Shown piece by piece: positions 33,862-45,665 of a DNA stretch of 64,000 nucleotides; position 1 is the stretch's first letter; each line of letters starts with the position of its first letter. A model generated the notes under the pieces. That model worked only from the letters and a program-made list of their open reading frames with translations. It searched no databases and was not told the DNA's origin. A program made the translations under genes and the position numbers. Source of the DNA: Telopea speciosissima (lineage: Eukaryota > Streptophyta > Magnoliopsida > Proteales > Proteaceae); contig NC_057926.1 of NCBI RefSeq assembly GCF_018873765.1, positions 37,246,946 through 37,310,945 of the forward strand, in the 5' to 3' direction.

Positions 33862-36800
33862 TTAAATCATGATTACGACTTTAACACAATCTGGTTGCTT
33901 CAACAACTGAAATGCTTTGTTTATCTCATCTAATTGAATCTCATGAGTCACAAGCGCATCAAGATGAAGTTCCTGAGAAAAGAAAAATACAAAGCAATCA
34001 GGTTAATTATAATCTTTGAACCCAACAAAATCTAACCAATTTATGGTAACATGTCCTTCAAATTTTAACAATTTAACTATTTGAGTGTTGAAGCTACAGA
34101 CCTCATTGATGCATTTGTCAATAATACTTTGGAGATCAGATTGTGGTTTGATCCCTCCAAAGATTGATCCCTTCAATGTTCTACCACATATCAGTGAGGT
34201 AAGACTAACCAAAGCAGTAACCTCTTTACTGGTTCCTATCACAATTGCTACCCCTCTCCCCTGTTCTCTCAAACACAAAGATAAGAGTAAAGCAAATAAA
34301 ACATCAATTTTGTCCCTATGATTGTAAAGAGTAGAAGAATTCACAGTTGTGGAATGTGTTCATACCAGTGCTGTGGATTCAAGGCCTTCGTTGATCAAGG
34401 ACGCGACTCCAGTGCACTCGAAACTGTAGTCCACACCCATTCCCCCTGTAATCTCTTTAATTTCCTGAGCAACAGATTTATCAGATGCTGTTGGATTGAT
34501 GAAATCTGTCATCCCAAAAACTTTCCCTTTCTCCCTCTTCATTTCATTTAAATCCACACCAATGATCTTACTTGCTCCTCTAATTCTTGCTCCCTCTACA
34601 ACCTAAGGCACAAATCCATGGAAGAACTTAAGAATGAACTTAATGTATACATGGAACTTCAAATTTGATGATTTAGTTACAAAAGGATTGAGATCTCAGT
34701 TTCGGACCTGGTTTTGGTCGGAAATTAATCCTCTCCAATTCATAAAAATGCGCAATGCGGCAGTGCTAGGTGGAGATATCGACACCTGGCAGCTCAAACA
34801 TCCAACGGTCCATATCAATGTCAGACCGTTGGATGTCTGAGCTGCCAGGTGTCGACATGTCCACCTAGCACTACTGCACTGCACACTTTTAGAAATTGGA
34901 GAAGATTAAAATCCAGTTTCGGTCAGACCTGAAACCAAGTTGTGCTGGATCTTTGTTTTGAGGTTTCGGCACTGGGTTTTGACCCTGAGCCTCCCTGGCT
35001 TGAAACCCAAAGTCGAAACTTGGATTTCAACCATGGGCTTTGACCCTATGCCTCCCGAACTTGAAACCCAGAGTTGAAACTTGAATTTCAACCATGGGTT
35101 TTGGCCTTGGCCCTCCCTGGGTTGAAACCCAGGGTCAAAACTTGGATTTCAACCATGGGTTTTGACCCTAGATTTTGTTTCGGCCTTGCCTGAAACCGAG
35201 ACAACTCTGCAGATTTGGATCAGTTTCTACCGAGATTTAGTTCCATGGTTACAGTATCATAGATTGCCTTATACAAGTCCATTCTTAAAATATAACAAAA
35301 TAAACTCAAATGTATAATACTTACTCCTAATCCAACACTTCCAAGACCAAAAACTGCAACACTTGATCCTCTTTCAACCTTTGCTTCCTTCCAAGTTGCT
35401 CCAAAACCAGTTGAGAAAGCACAAGAGATCAAACTGGCATGAGATGGAGGGACCCTTGGATCGATCTTTACTAGATAATTAACATTAATGACTGTATATT
35501 CTGACCATGTTGAGCAGGTAAACAAGTGGTAGAGTCTTTGGCCTCTCACAGACATTCTTGAGGAGTTATCAAGCATTAGACCATGATACAATGTAGGATA
35601 ATTTAGGCATAGATTTGTCTTTCCAGAGACACAGTTTTCACACTCCTTGCATTCCCCTATGCAGGTTGGAATAACAAGGTCACCTTCTTTCAGTTCTGTG
35701 ACCCCTTCGCCTACGCTTTCCACGATACTACAAGAAAAAGGGGAAGATTTTCATGCACTGTTGCATTAAAGGAAAAAAAATTACGATGCGTTAAATAGTG
35801 GGGAGGGGTTGGTCATTTCGCCCCCCTGCCCCCTACTGTGAGAGGGGGACATTGCATGGTCATGCACGAAACTTTTGGCCTTTCGAAAATTTAAATCTTG
35901 AGTTAGGCTCATTGAGGGGCTTTTCAAGGTTTTAAAACTTGGAATCAGGTACAATAATTGTTTCCACCGATTCATGTTCGATTCCAAGTCCAATAATATT
36001 GGAATTGGTTGGACTCACATTGACTCAGCCTAACTCGGTGGGACTCAGTATCTGTAGAATCATGTTGAATAGAATCAGCCCTAGTCCATCCAAGTCTATT
36101 GGACTGATTCAGCCGATTCCAATCCATTTTTTGAAACATGGGGCTTTTCTAGTTTTTTATTTATTCTTGTTTTGAAAAAGACTCAGCTCTTAGCCTTTTC
36201 CCACCATGGGACTTGGATTTTTATTGTTGATTTATATTTTTGGGCATTAGCTATTTGAATATGGATTTAAATGTTGAATTGCAATCGGCGGAATTGGCAG
36301 ACCCTGATTCCGATTAATGACGATTATCAAAACTCATTGTGGAATTTGTTATGTGCCTAATGGGACTCGCATTAGTGTATGGGCGCTAGATTGGATCAAC
36401 CTAGTATGGAATAGGTTAAAGGACTTGATTTAACGCACTCCCTCAGCTCTGGAGCTTTTGGCGTATTAGTCAAGTTTCTAACATAATTGCCCTTGATTGC
36501 AATTAGATCTCAATTTTTTACCATTTTATAAAAAGGGCGTACCTAGTGCACGACGCTCTCGCCACTGTGGATCTGGGAAGAATCAAAATGTACACAGTCT
36601 TACCCCTATTACACAAAGAGGCTGTTTCCAGACACTCAAACCCCTGATCACTTGGTCACAATGGAGCAGCCTAGCCATTACACCAAGGTCCACCCTCTTT
36701 TGACCATTTTATTCTTCTTTTAATTATTAGTAAAATTGCAGAAAATCAATAAAACTCACCTCCAATAACTAGGTCTTCAATTCTGGTGAATCAAAAACTC

Positions 36801-36975
36801 TAAAAATCAAAGATCTATGGAAATGTTTGCTTCTCTTTCCAGATTCCACTTTCTACGGTTTCGGCTGATTGTAGCCGATTCTCAATTGATTTTGATCCGA
36901 TTTGAATCAGAACTGATAACGCCTGATCTCGTGTCTGATTCGGGGATTTAATTCGTGCATTCAGCAGGATATATA

Positions 36976-37008
<33 letters not shown>

Positions 37009-37503
37009 TAGAGAGAGATCTTACATACCCAGCACCTTCATGACCTAAAACTCTAGGAAACAATGGCTGTGGAAAATAGAGAATGAGACACAATTAGGTA
37101 TTCTGAACTCAATGATCTTAAAACTTTCACAACAAAAATAAAATTTTTATGGTTAAAGAAGAAAACATATCAGTGTAGGGGGTTGAGGAGAGGAGCAAAA
37201 TTAAAAGAAAGAAAGTGAATAAGGAACACTAACAAGAGGATATCCAGTCCAGCATAGAATGTCTGTGTGACAAAGACTAGCACAAATCATCTTAACTCGA
37301 ACTTCTAATGCCTCTGGTGGTTCCACTTGGATCTCTTCAATCACCAAAGCTTCCCCTTCTCCCCAACAAACAGCAGCTATATATATTTGTAGAAAATCAA
37401 AAATTAAGATTGAAAACAAAGCTTCTTAACACAATTACTGGTTTTTGGAGTTTGATTGAAGCTCACCTTTACATGAAATCACTTGGAGATTGGCCTTTGA
37501 CAT
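33862..37503 (-). CDS. Zinc-dependent alcohol dehydrogenase-like protein
   Basis: Seven exons on the minus strand: 37503-37467, 37376-37234, 37066-37029, 35727-35325, 34602-34366, 34260-34102 and 33972-33862. All introns are GT-AG, phases fit, and the product is 375 aa, the normal size for medium-chain ADH. Catalytic zinc ligands are present ([24 protein letters not shown]), as are four structural zinc cysteines ([17 protein letters not shown]) and the NAD-binding GLGSVGLG with the acidic residue in IIGVDL. The start [22 protein letters not shown] and end [11 protein letters not shown] fit the plant ADH-like 2/4/7 group (At1g22430, At5g24760 relatives). It should be cytosolic and oxidise alcohols with NAD+ or reduce aldehydes; the natural substrate is not known from sequence. 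Intron 4 carries a hairpin element and a 61-bp tandem repeat, intron 3 a SINE and CT/GA simple repeats. No broken residue is seen. Confidence 0.93.
34756..34878. mobile_element. Perfect hairpin (MITE-like) in ADH intron 4
   Basis: Two arms of about 50 bp are nearly perfect inverted copies (GACACCTGGCAGCTCAAACA against TGTCTGAGCTGCCAGGTGTC, and TAGGTGGA against TCCACCTA) around a 13-base loop. On RNA this would fold into a long hairpin. It is either a small MITE or an inverted-repeat small-RNA source. Confidence 0.7.
34960..35180. repeat. 61-bp tandem repeat in ADH intron 4
   Basis: Units recur with CTTGAAACCCA (or GTTGAAACCCA) at 34999, 35060 and 35121, followed by GTTGAAACTTG, ATTTCAACCATGGG and TTTGACCCT. 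Three full units plus partial flanks. Confidence 0.8.
36530..36702 (-). mobile_element. Au-type SINE, near full length, with TSD
   Basis: The reverse strand shows the full Au SINE order. A direct duplication ACCATTTTAT lies at 36520-36529 and 36703-36712, confirming insertion by target-primed reverse transcription. It sits in the long intron 3 of the ADH-like gene. Confidence 0.85.
36975..37018. repeat. (TG)n/(GA)n microsatellite
   Basis: A (TG)n run directly followed by (GA)n, within intron 3 of the ADH-like gene and only about 10 bp beyond the donor of exon 3. Confidence 0.85.
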
Positions 37504-38504
37504 GGTTGTGTAGTACTTGATTTTTGAGTCAACGGATGGATGGAGCAGCTCTTATGTTCTTCACTAATTAATCTGTTGCAGGAAGGAGTTTATGAAGATA
37601 ATTAAATGCTTTTCTCTGAATCTTGACAAGTATGAAGATGACAAAAACAACACCCATCACTAAGACTATTGTATACGTTGTCAATCTTGTTTGTACTAAT
37701 AAACAAATAATATTATAAGGAACCAACTTGATTCAATAATGTATGGTCCATAACCTCTACGTATTAATTAACTGACGAAATGGAGAATCGAAAATCCGAA
37801 TTCAATCTGCATCTGTATCCGTTTAGGGATATTCATAGAGATATCTGGAAAAAAATACAAATACTTTATTAAAAATCTATTCGAAAAAAAAAATTCAAAT
37901 ACTTAATAATAAAAAATTGATTAAATAATGATCTTGACGATTTTTTAAGATTCAATAAGTTCTAGAATATAAGGGAAAAAAAATCATGATCTAAGAGAAG
38001 GATTGAGAGTGAATTGTATCTGCTAGGGGAGGAAGGTCCGGATTACACAAGGCAGAGATGTAAACGGATGATTGAAAATCCAAATTTAATCCGCATCCGA
38101 ATCTATCCAAATCCATTTAGAGGTATCCGTATTCATCCAAGGAATATCCCAATCCAATCACATCAAATCCGTATCCAAGCCAAATCCACTTCGTTTAAGG
38201 GCCTAGAAAAATATCCTCTCCAAGCTATCCCTTATTTTAAGTTTTGGGTGCATCTTGTTATCACCAAGTAAATGAACTAACAAATTAAAACCTTATTTTT
38301 TGCCCTTTCCTTGTTGTATTATCAAAAGTTATTTAATGTAACAGTAAAAAGGATTTTCAAAAAATAAGAAGTCATTCAATTCATGTCCTATTTGAAAACT
38401 CTTTTTCACCTTTGCATTAAATGCATCAATAAATGACTTTGGAGAATAGGATAATCTTATTGTAATCAATATTAGTAACAACAAGATTTTTCGATTTTAA
38501 GTTT
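37504..38504. other. ADH-like gene promoter side; degenerate MITE fragments
   Basis: The first few hundred bases should be the ADH-like promoter. At 37790-37830 and 38050-38170 are words such as GCATCCGAATCTATCC and ATGTAAACGGATGATTG that resemble the MITE family at 26074, so a diverged copy is likely. No gene is seen. Confidence 0.4.
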
Positions 38505-38625
38505 GGGAGAATGTTCTCTGTGCCGATGGCGCAAGCTGCGCCCAGACACATGGGGGTGGGCACAATGCCCACCCTGCCCCCCTAAGTGGCAGACCCATGT
38601 GTCTAGGCACAGAGAACATGAGCCC
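38505..38625. mobile_element. Palindromic Mutator-like MITE, GGGAGAAT family, copy 2
   Basis: A 121-bp near-palindrome starting GGGAGAATGTTCTCTGTGCC and ending GGCACAGAGAACATG. A perfect 9-bp duplication TTTAAGTTT lies at 38496-38504 and 38626-38634. Related to 1127-1263. Confidence 0.85.
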
Positions 38626-38634
38626 TTTAAGTTT

Positions 38635-39280
38635 TTAACCAATCAAATGAACATCTTCATGGTTTAGGGGCACCAACTTTTTTTTCTTTCAATAAAAACA
38701 TGGGCATGTACTATAGTTTTCAAAACCGAATTAGGGATAAAACCAAAAACTGCCTTGTATGGCTTAAATTGGTTCAGAACGATTTTGGCTGAAAGAATCT
38801 AACTTTTAATTAAAGGGCAAGAGACCATTGTCCTTATATAGCCTATGCCTGTAAGGAAGCTAATGAGAGTGCAAGTAAGGGCATCAATACAGATATAATT
38901 TTTAATCTCAAGAAAAGGTAGAGTAGTACTTTTGTGTACTCCTATGTCTGAACTTAAGAGCCATGCAACCAGGTAATATTTTTTTTCCCATACAAAAAAG
39001 AGAAATGTTTTCGATCAGGCCGGATTAAAGATAAAACCAAAAACTACCCCGTCTGGCTTAAATTGGTTCAGAACTCTCCAAAGAAAACGATTTTCATATT
39101 CCAATATGCTCATAATCAAAGTTGGTTTGAAAAAAGAATTTATTTGAACCCTTCGGAAAAGACTGCATTTTATTATCAAAAATAAAAAACGAAAAGATTA
39201 CATTTCAGCGTTGTTAGACCCACTTTGATGGCAAATTCATTGACCAAAACAGTCCCTAAATTTCATACCATTTAAAATTA
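38635..39280. other. Intergenic
   Basis: No gene. The phrase ACCAAAAACTNCC...CTTAAATTGGTTCAGAAC occurs twice (about 38735-38780 and 39025-39072), a local direct repeat. Confidence 0.4.
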
Positions 39281-41116
39281 GGGTAAAATACACGTACCCC
39301 CCATAGCCCATAATGCACCCAATATTCCTCAAACCCCCTAAACTTCTGATAAGTCCACGTACCACCCCTCAATATTCCATGTATCACTCCTGCTTTACCT
39401 CCCTAATAAGGTTGTAAACGGATCGAATTTGGCTCGGATAGTGTTATATCCGCATCCGCATCCGATTAGCTATCGGATGGATACGGATAGTACTAAACGG
39501 ATACGGACACAGATACAGATCGGATATTTTATCCGTTTACATGTAAATATAGCTTTTCGGATAGCTATAGCCTATCCATATCCGCATCCGTTTAGCTTTC
39601 GAACGGATTCGGATAGTGCTAAACAGATACGGACACAGATACAGAAACGAATTTCGGCTATTCATTTACACCCCTACTCCCTAATGCCAGACAAGTCCGA
39701 ACCGTTAAGTGCTAAAAACTTGACCATTTTACCCGTTCTTTTATTTTTATAAATTTGAAAAGACCTAATTGCCCTAACCTATTTGTTCATAATATGAAAA
39801 GACCTTTTTGTCCTAACCTAATTTCAAAAGACCCTTTTACCCCCACAATTTTTTTTTAAGAACCTAACCTAACCTAATTGCGAAAATACCCTTACTAGGG
39901 CATAATTACCAAAATGCCCTCATCTTCCCCAAAATCCATCTTCAATTTCTGAAACTCTCCCAAACAAACTTACTTCTTCCCCACTGCTTCTTTTCTTTTT
40001 CTTCTTCTTTAATACCCTAAATCTGTAAACCCATCTCTTTCTCCATACGAAACTGAAACCCAAGCACCCATCTCCATCTCGAATCCACCCGCTTGATTTC
40101 TGGTCTCTCTTTGCGATGGGAATGATGAGAAGAAGAAGCCGCAGGCGAACAGCAGTTCTTCCTCCGGACACTCTCTTCGTCCATGAAAATCTGTCTACAC
40201 CTGCTCTCAACGCTCCAAAACGCTCAATCTCCTCTAAAAGTGAGAGAAATCGAACAGAGTAAGTTAATAAATGACCCAGAGAAGATAGAAGCAATAAGAT
40301 CGTGACCAAAATGAACAAGATCAAGAAGATCTAGGAGAAACCCATTAACATCTACCAGCAACAGATATATAAGAGAGATTAAGAATTGGTCGATCGATAG
40401 TAAAGGCAACCCATGAAGGAGAAATTACAAAATCAAACAAAACCCAGCATGTCTGAACTTGGAAAGAAGCCCATCGACATTTCAGAGAAAGAGAGAGAAA
40501 AGAAACTGCAAAGAATTGATGGAATAAATTAATTAACTCACTTGTACATGTAGACGTTTTTGCCAGGCAAGATTCTCTGCTTACAGAGAAAACACAAAGA
40601 GAAGGCGGGAAGAAGATTGGAGATGGAGATGGGGGCTTGGGTTTCAGTTTCATATGGAGAAAGAGATGGGTTTACAGGTTTAAGGTATTAAAGAAGAAGA
40701 AAAACTAAAGAAGCAGTGGGGAAGAAGCAGGTTCGTTTGGGAGAAGTTCCAGAAATGGAAGATAGATTTTGGGGAAGATGAGGGCATTTTGGTAATTAGG
40801 TTAGATTCTTAAAAACAAAGAGTGGGGGTAAAAGGGTCTTTTGAAATTAGGATAGGGCAAAAAAATCTTTTCATATTATGAACAAATAGATCCGGTCAAT
40901 TAGGTTTGTTCAAATTTATAAAATAAAAGAAAAGATAAAATGATCAAGTTTTTAACACTTAACGGTTAAACTTAACGATTTGGACTTATCTGGTATTAGG
41001 GGGGGTAAAGCAAGGGTGATACTTGAAATATTGAGAGGTGGTACGTGGACTTATCAGAAGCTTAGGGAGGTACGAGGAATATTGGATGCATTACAGGGGG
41101 TATGTGTATTTTACCC
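39281..41116. mobile_element. Pack-type TIR element 3 with very long arms
   Basis: Left arm 39281 to about 40085 and right arm from about 40615 to 41116 are inverted copies. The left begins GGGTAAAATACACGTACC; the right ends ATGTGTATTTTACCC. Shared phrases include AATTGCCCTAA, GAAAAGACCTTTTTGTCC, CCCTCATCTTCCCCAAAA and, deeper, ACCCATCTCTTTCTCCATA and GAAACTGAAACCCAAGC. The left arm is longer because a MITE is inserted at 39408. The unpaired centre (about 40086-40614) holds one exon-like plus-strand stretch starting with two ATG near 40125 and ending at a GTAAGT donor near 40260; I do not recognise it. No clear target-site duplication. Arms resemble those of the element at 54132. Confidence 0.82.
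39408..39676. mobile_element. Mutator-like MITE, TGTAAACGGAT family, copy 2, nested
   Basis: A 269-bp element, same family and length as 26074-26342. A perfect 9-bp duplication CTCCCTAAT lies at 39399-39407 and 39677-39685. It interrupts the left arm of element 3; the right arm (near 40995) retains the uninterrupted sequence, so the insertion is younger than the arm. Confidence 0.92.
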
Positions 41117-41246
41117 AAAAATTTTGAAATAATCTTTACAAAAAAGGCTCTCTGAGCCTAATGCGTACGACTTCTCACATGTATTTTAATAGTAATTTTT
41201 TAAAGGTGAGATAAACAATGATTAAATAAATAAATGTGAAAAGTGT

Positions 41247-41410
41247 CAATTTGGATCCACTACTGCCGAGCTGCCCAACAAGACCGTGCTGCCGAGACAC
41301 AGCAAGGCAGAGAATGACCACCTTACCCCTGCTCGGCAATCATTCCCCACCTTGGTGTGTCTCAGCAGCACAATCCTATCAGGCAGCTCCGCAGTAGAGG
41401 ATTTGAATCC
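41247..41410. mobile_element. Palindromic MITE, GGATCCTCTACTGCCGAG family, copy 1
   Basis: Begins AATTTGGATCCACTACTGCC and ends GCAGTAGAGGATTTGAATCC, inverted copies, with GCTGCC/GGCAGC arms and GTGTCTCAGC/GCCGAGACAC inside. Same family as 57054-57243. No clean target-site duplication. Confidence 0.7.
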
Positions 41411-42274
41411 AGAGGGTGTAGAGTACTTTGCGTGCTCAGAGAACCCTCTCCCTAGCCTCAAGTGCCTTTTGAAGAATAAATTTGGATTTATGGAACAAAA
41501 TTTACAAAAATTTTAAGGCTTGGCGGGGTTGGACTATCCAAATGCATTTTTTAAGAGGTAATCAAAGAGATGAAGGGGAAGAAGGGAAAAACACAGCAGA
41601 AGATCATAGAGAACATGTACAGATGAAGACTCGCAACAACAAAGCAAAACAGAACACTAGCAGAGGATGATAAAGAGCAAAACAGAACACTGGATGAAAG
41701 AAGTTTTGCCCAAACTGTCTTTAATAACAAAAGGTTCAGCCCTTTGATCACATGCTCAATCCGTGACAGCATTAATTCAAAATCGTTCAAAATATCCAAC
41801 TGTTAAGACTCTTTCCCTGATTTTTTCTAGGGTCCTTGCACTTCTAACAGAATTTAATTTCTTCAAACAATTTCCAAATCACTATTTAAAACATGCAATC
41901 TAGGATTGACCAGAAATCAAACATATGATTATATTATGATCTCAACCATATGCCAACTTAATCTGAACTTTGGCACAGGGAGATCTCCAAGCCTTGTTCG
42001 TAAATAATAAGACCTGTTTGAACCAAACTCTGGTGCCAATAGACTGGAAAATTGTTTCATATCAAAGAGAAAAATGTTATACTGCTTGAGCTCTGCCGCT
42101 TAGTTATCAAACCAACTTTATGGAAGGACAGAGGGGGGTTTGGGGTGGTGGACAAGAACAAAGAAAAGCTCAAAGGCTTCCTTTCTTAACAGTTAGCTTT
42201 TAAGACAGTAGGTACTCAGAATAACCAAAATATCTTCCAAGGAAAAAAGGGAATATCAAATATCCAATAGATAC
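41411..42274. other. Intergenic, nothing recognised
   Basis: No domain-bearing frame and no repeat match seen. Confidence 0.4.
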
Positions 42275-42799
42275 CTGAAAAGTATCAATAGAGCCCAGGC
42301 TCATTTGTAACACTCCCAATCCAGAGTCCATTCCAAAATCCACAGATGCACCCTTTGCATGGTAAACCTTTCCCCTAATTCCTGGAATCCTCAAATTTCA
42401 ATCCAGACTGAAAAGTATCAACAGAGCCCAGGCTCATTTCTAACACTGCCAATCCAGAGTCTATTCCGAAATCCACAGATGCACCCTTTGCATGGTAAAC
42501 CTTTCCCCTAATTCCTGGAATCCTCAAATTTCAATCCAGACTTAAAAGTATCAACAGAGCCCAGGCTCATTTCTAAAACTGCTAATCCAGAGTCTTTCCA
42601 AAATCCACAGATGCACCCATTGCATGGTAAACCTTTCCCCTAATTCCTGGAATCCTCAAATTTCAATCCAGACTGAAAAGCATCAACAGAGCCCAGGCTC
42701 ATTTCTAACACTGCCAATCCAGAGTCTATTCCAAAATCCACAGATGGACCCTTTGCAGGGTAAACCTTTCCCCCAATTCCTGGAATCCTCAAATTTCAG
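42275..42799. repeat. Four tandem 133-bp units
   Basis: Units begin at 42275, 42408, 42541 and 42673 (CTGAAAAGTATCAA or variants) and contain GAGCCCAGGCTCATTT, AATCCACAGATG and CCCCTAATTCCTGGAATCC. They are highly similar. On the minus strand one unit reads an open frame (VYHAKGASVDFGMDSGLGVL...) bounded by CCAG and, only in the unit at 42275, CAG|GTATCT. Confidence 0.92.
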
Positions 42800-43239
42800 T
42801 AAATTCAACAACTCAACTCAACTAAATAGGGTTGGCTACATTGATACTTTTTTGCCATTCAACTCTATTCAAAAGTATACTTGTAACTAACCCAAATCAA
42901 TGCATTTCTTCCCCCACCAACACCCCCCCCCCCTCAAAAAAAAAGAAGTTAAATAATATCACTCCTCCTTGCACCAAATTCCATGAATGTTCACTAAATA
43001 CTAAGAAGATCCTGAAAGTATATTCCTCACTCAACCCAAGCCACATAATTGGTAGACTTTCCTTATCTCAGTTGTTCTCTACCTATTGGTTTCCGTACCC
43101 TAATTTACATCTTAGAACCCTGTAGAACTCATAAGTATACATACCAGCCCTCTTGTGTTTCTTTTATAGCTGAAATAAATCCATTCTATAACAAAGGACC
43201 ATAAACAGGTTCCTCACCGTAACTCAGGAATGGAGGCAC
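42800..43239. other. Intergenic with poly(C)/poly(A) runs
   Basis: Contains a CCCCCCCCCCCTC run near 42925 and an adjoining poly(A). No gene is recognised. Confidence 0.4.
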
Positions 43240-44090
43240 ATGCCAGGGATGCAATCCCGGGTCACAAAACCCTGTTTTGGTATCCGCTATAGGGCCACCC
43301 AGGTGATAAACGACTCAACAATTAAAATAGTTTAGGATCCTTTTGGGATAAGAAACAGAGTCGGGACTCAACTGAAAATAATTCTTTAAGAGGTATTTCT
43401 GGAAATTAACAATAAGAATGGGACTGAATGAAATAAACTACGAGTTATAGCGGCTTTTACGTAAATATGGCAATAGGGCTAAGAAATATCAATGATGTAT
43501 TCAACCTCTCGAAAGAATAGCAAGACGGAAGAGTAAACCTGATTTTGAGTGTAATATCTCATTCAACTTAAATTCTTTCAATCTGAAATTTCACACACAA
43601 GCCCTGAACTAGGTCTCTCAAAATCGACCAGCAGTAAGCTTGAGCATCAATTGTCTAATTATTATTATTTCCTGCAAACAAACTCTGGCAGGAACCAATT
43701 CAGTCCTCAATCTCACCACAGAGGGTTTAGGAGCTGGAACACGGTACAACTGAAAAGATCTAAATGAACTGAAATAGGAGATAATGTGAATAAGGAGATT
43801 GACCTGCGAGGATGAACCAGAAAGAGAAAGGCGAACAGGGATGGAGGAGAAGACCAAACAAACAAACCTTGACTCCAACAAGTAACGGTAACAGCAAAAA
43901 TCAACTCTCATCATTCCAATATCATCGTGGATTACAATCTTATATTAACAAAAAAAAAAAGAAAAAAAAAAGGCAATAACTCCTAAACAAACTCTACAGT
44001 TGAAGATAGAGTTCAAAGTTAATTTGGACTCACTCCTAGGTAGCTAACAAAGAGATAATGTAAATAAAAAAAAATGGAAAATTTGACAAT
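43240..44090. repeat. Dispersed repeat A-B, uninterrupted copy
   Basis: Part A (43250-43690) matches 45235-45665 and part B (43690-44080) matches 47885-48360, in the same order and orientation. Shared phrases include AGTTTAGGATCCTTTTGGGA, TCTCAAAATCGACCAGCA and GACCTGCGAGGATGAACCAG. Here A and B are contiguous. Class unknown. Confidence 0.7.
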
Positions 44091-44389
44091 TAACCGTACG
44101 TGTAACTGCATCAACTCTCCTACTCTTAAAAGAATTCGAGTTCGTCAAGTTAAGCCACGGACCTAAGATGCCGATATAGCATCTCGATGCCGTGGTAGCA
44201 AGTATCTCAAGGAAGACGGTCAAACCACAACTCTATGACTGGGAAGGAGAGACTGACTCATAATTGGAGGAGGAAACAGTCGCCATCGAGGATGCCAATG
44301 TATGAGGCAACATTAGAAATGTACTCCCCCTTGTTTGACCTTGATGGTGTTCCATGCACCATCGTATAGAATACCAGCATTATGTTGTC

Positions 44390-45282
44390 ATGGTCGCCCT
44401 AAAAGAATGTATCATCCTTATTTTATCCTTCCTAGTCTTTCTACACATCCATCTTAACATCCTCATCTTTGCTACACCTAGCTTCTCAATTGACACTTCT
44501 TAACTGCCCAACATTTTGCCCCATACATCATAGCCAGTCGTACAACAGTCTTGTAGAACTTTTCTTTAAGCTTTAAAGCAAACGTCAGTCACACAGCACT
44601 CCGGATGCACCTCTCCACTTCATCCATCCCACTTTAATTCTCTAGGAGACATCATCCTCTATGCCATCTTCTTTATTTATTATTGACCCCAGATACCTAA
44701 AATAGTCACTTTGCGGTATCTTTCTTTCCTCAATTCGCACCATGTCAGTATCCATCATAGTATGACTAAAATTACACATCATACACTCTAGCTTCGTTCT
44801 ACTAATCTTAAAGCCTCTTGTTTCCAAGGTTGATCTCCAAAACTCAAGTTTAGCATTAATCTCTACTTTTGTCTCATCCATCTAAAGGATATCATCGGCC
44901 AAGAGCACACACCACTGGACCTCGTCCTAAATGCTCTTGGTTAGGTCCATGATGAGCGCAAATAGATAAGGGCTTAAGGCTTATCCCTGATGTAACCCAA
45001 TCGTAATTGGGAACCCCAACCTCCCACAGATTTCACACTAGTCACCACACCCTCATACATATCTTTAATTACATCCACATATTTACTCAACACCCCTCTC
45101 TTTACTAGGACATGCTGAATTAAATCTCTAGGGACTTGGTCATAGGCTTTTTCCAGGTCAATAAATACCATGTAGAGATCCTTCTTGCAATCTCTATATC
45201 TTTCCATAAGCCTCCTCAATTCCGAGTCACAAAACCCAATTTTGGGATCGACATGGGCCCATCCAAGTGACAAACGACTCAA
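44390..45282 (-). pseudogene. RTE-type LINE reverse transcriptase remnant
   Basis: The minus strand encodes pieces of a plant RTE-clade reverse transcriptase in order: RRLMERYRDCKKDLYMVFIDLEKAYDQVPRD (RT motif with the first catalytic D in FIDLEKAYD), KDMYEGVVTSVK, then a frame break, MDETKVEINAKLEFWRSTLE, RYLGSIIN and degenerate WMKWRGASGVLCD and LGVAKMRMLRWMC-like stretches. The segment with the FADD/YADD-type second motif is damaged (LADDILQ-like remains near 44885-44900). Stops and frameshifts make it inactive. It lies between two copies of repeat A. Confidence 0.85.
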
Positions 45283-45665
45283 AATTATTATGAACAGTTT
45301 AGGATCCTTTTGGGAGAATAAACAGAGTCAAGACTCAACTAGAAACAATTGCTTAAGGAGTATTTCTAGAAACTAAAAAATAAGGATGGGAATGAATGAA
45401 ATAAACTGAGCTATAGGGTCTTTAATGTAAGTATAGCAATAAGGTTAAGTAATATCGTTAGAGGTTGTCTTCAACGTCTCTACAGAATAGAGGCGGAGGA
45501 ATAAACCTGATTTTGAGTGTGATATCTCACTCAACTTCTTCAATCAAAAATTTCACACATAAGTCCTTAACAACTAGGTCTCTCAAAATCGACCAGCAAT
45601 AGGGTTGAGCATCGAGTGTTTCAATATTATTATTTCCTGCAAACAGACTCTGGCGATAAACAAAG
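45235..45665. repeat. Dispersed repeat A, second copy
   Basis: Same sequence and orientation as 43250-43690, with small indels. Its continuation B is found 2.2 kb further on. Confidence 0.7.

Noticed and set aside
39920-40324. 134-codon minus-strand frame in element 3
   Set aside because: It crosses the arm/cargo boundary and reads a pyrimidine tract as poly-Lys; no domain is present.
43250-45665. Interpreting the two A copies as LTRs of a retrotransposon around the RTE remnant
   Set aside because: The enclosed coding sequence is a non-LTR (RTE-type) reverse transcriptase, and part B follows A outside the would-be LTR in both copies.
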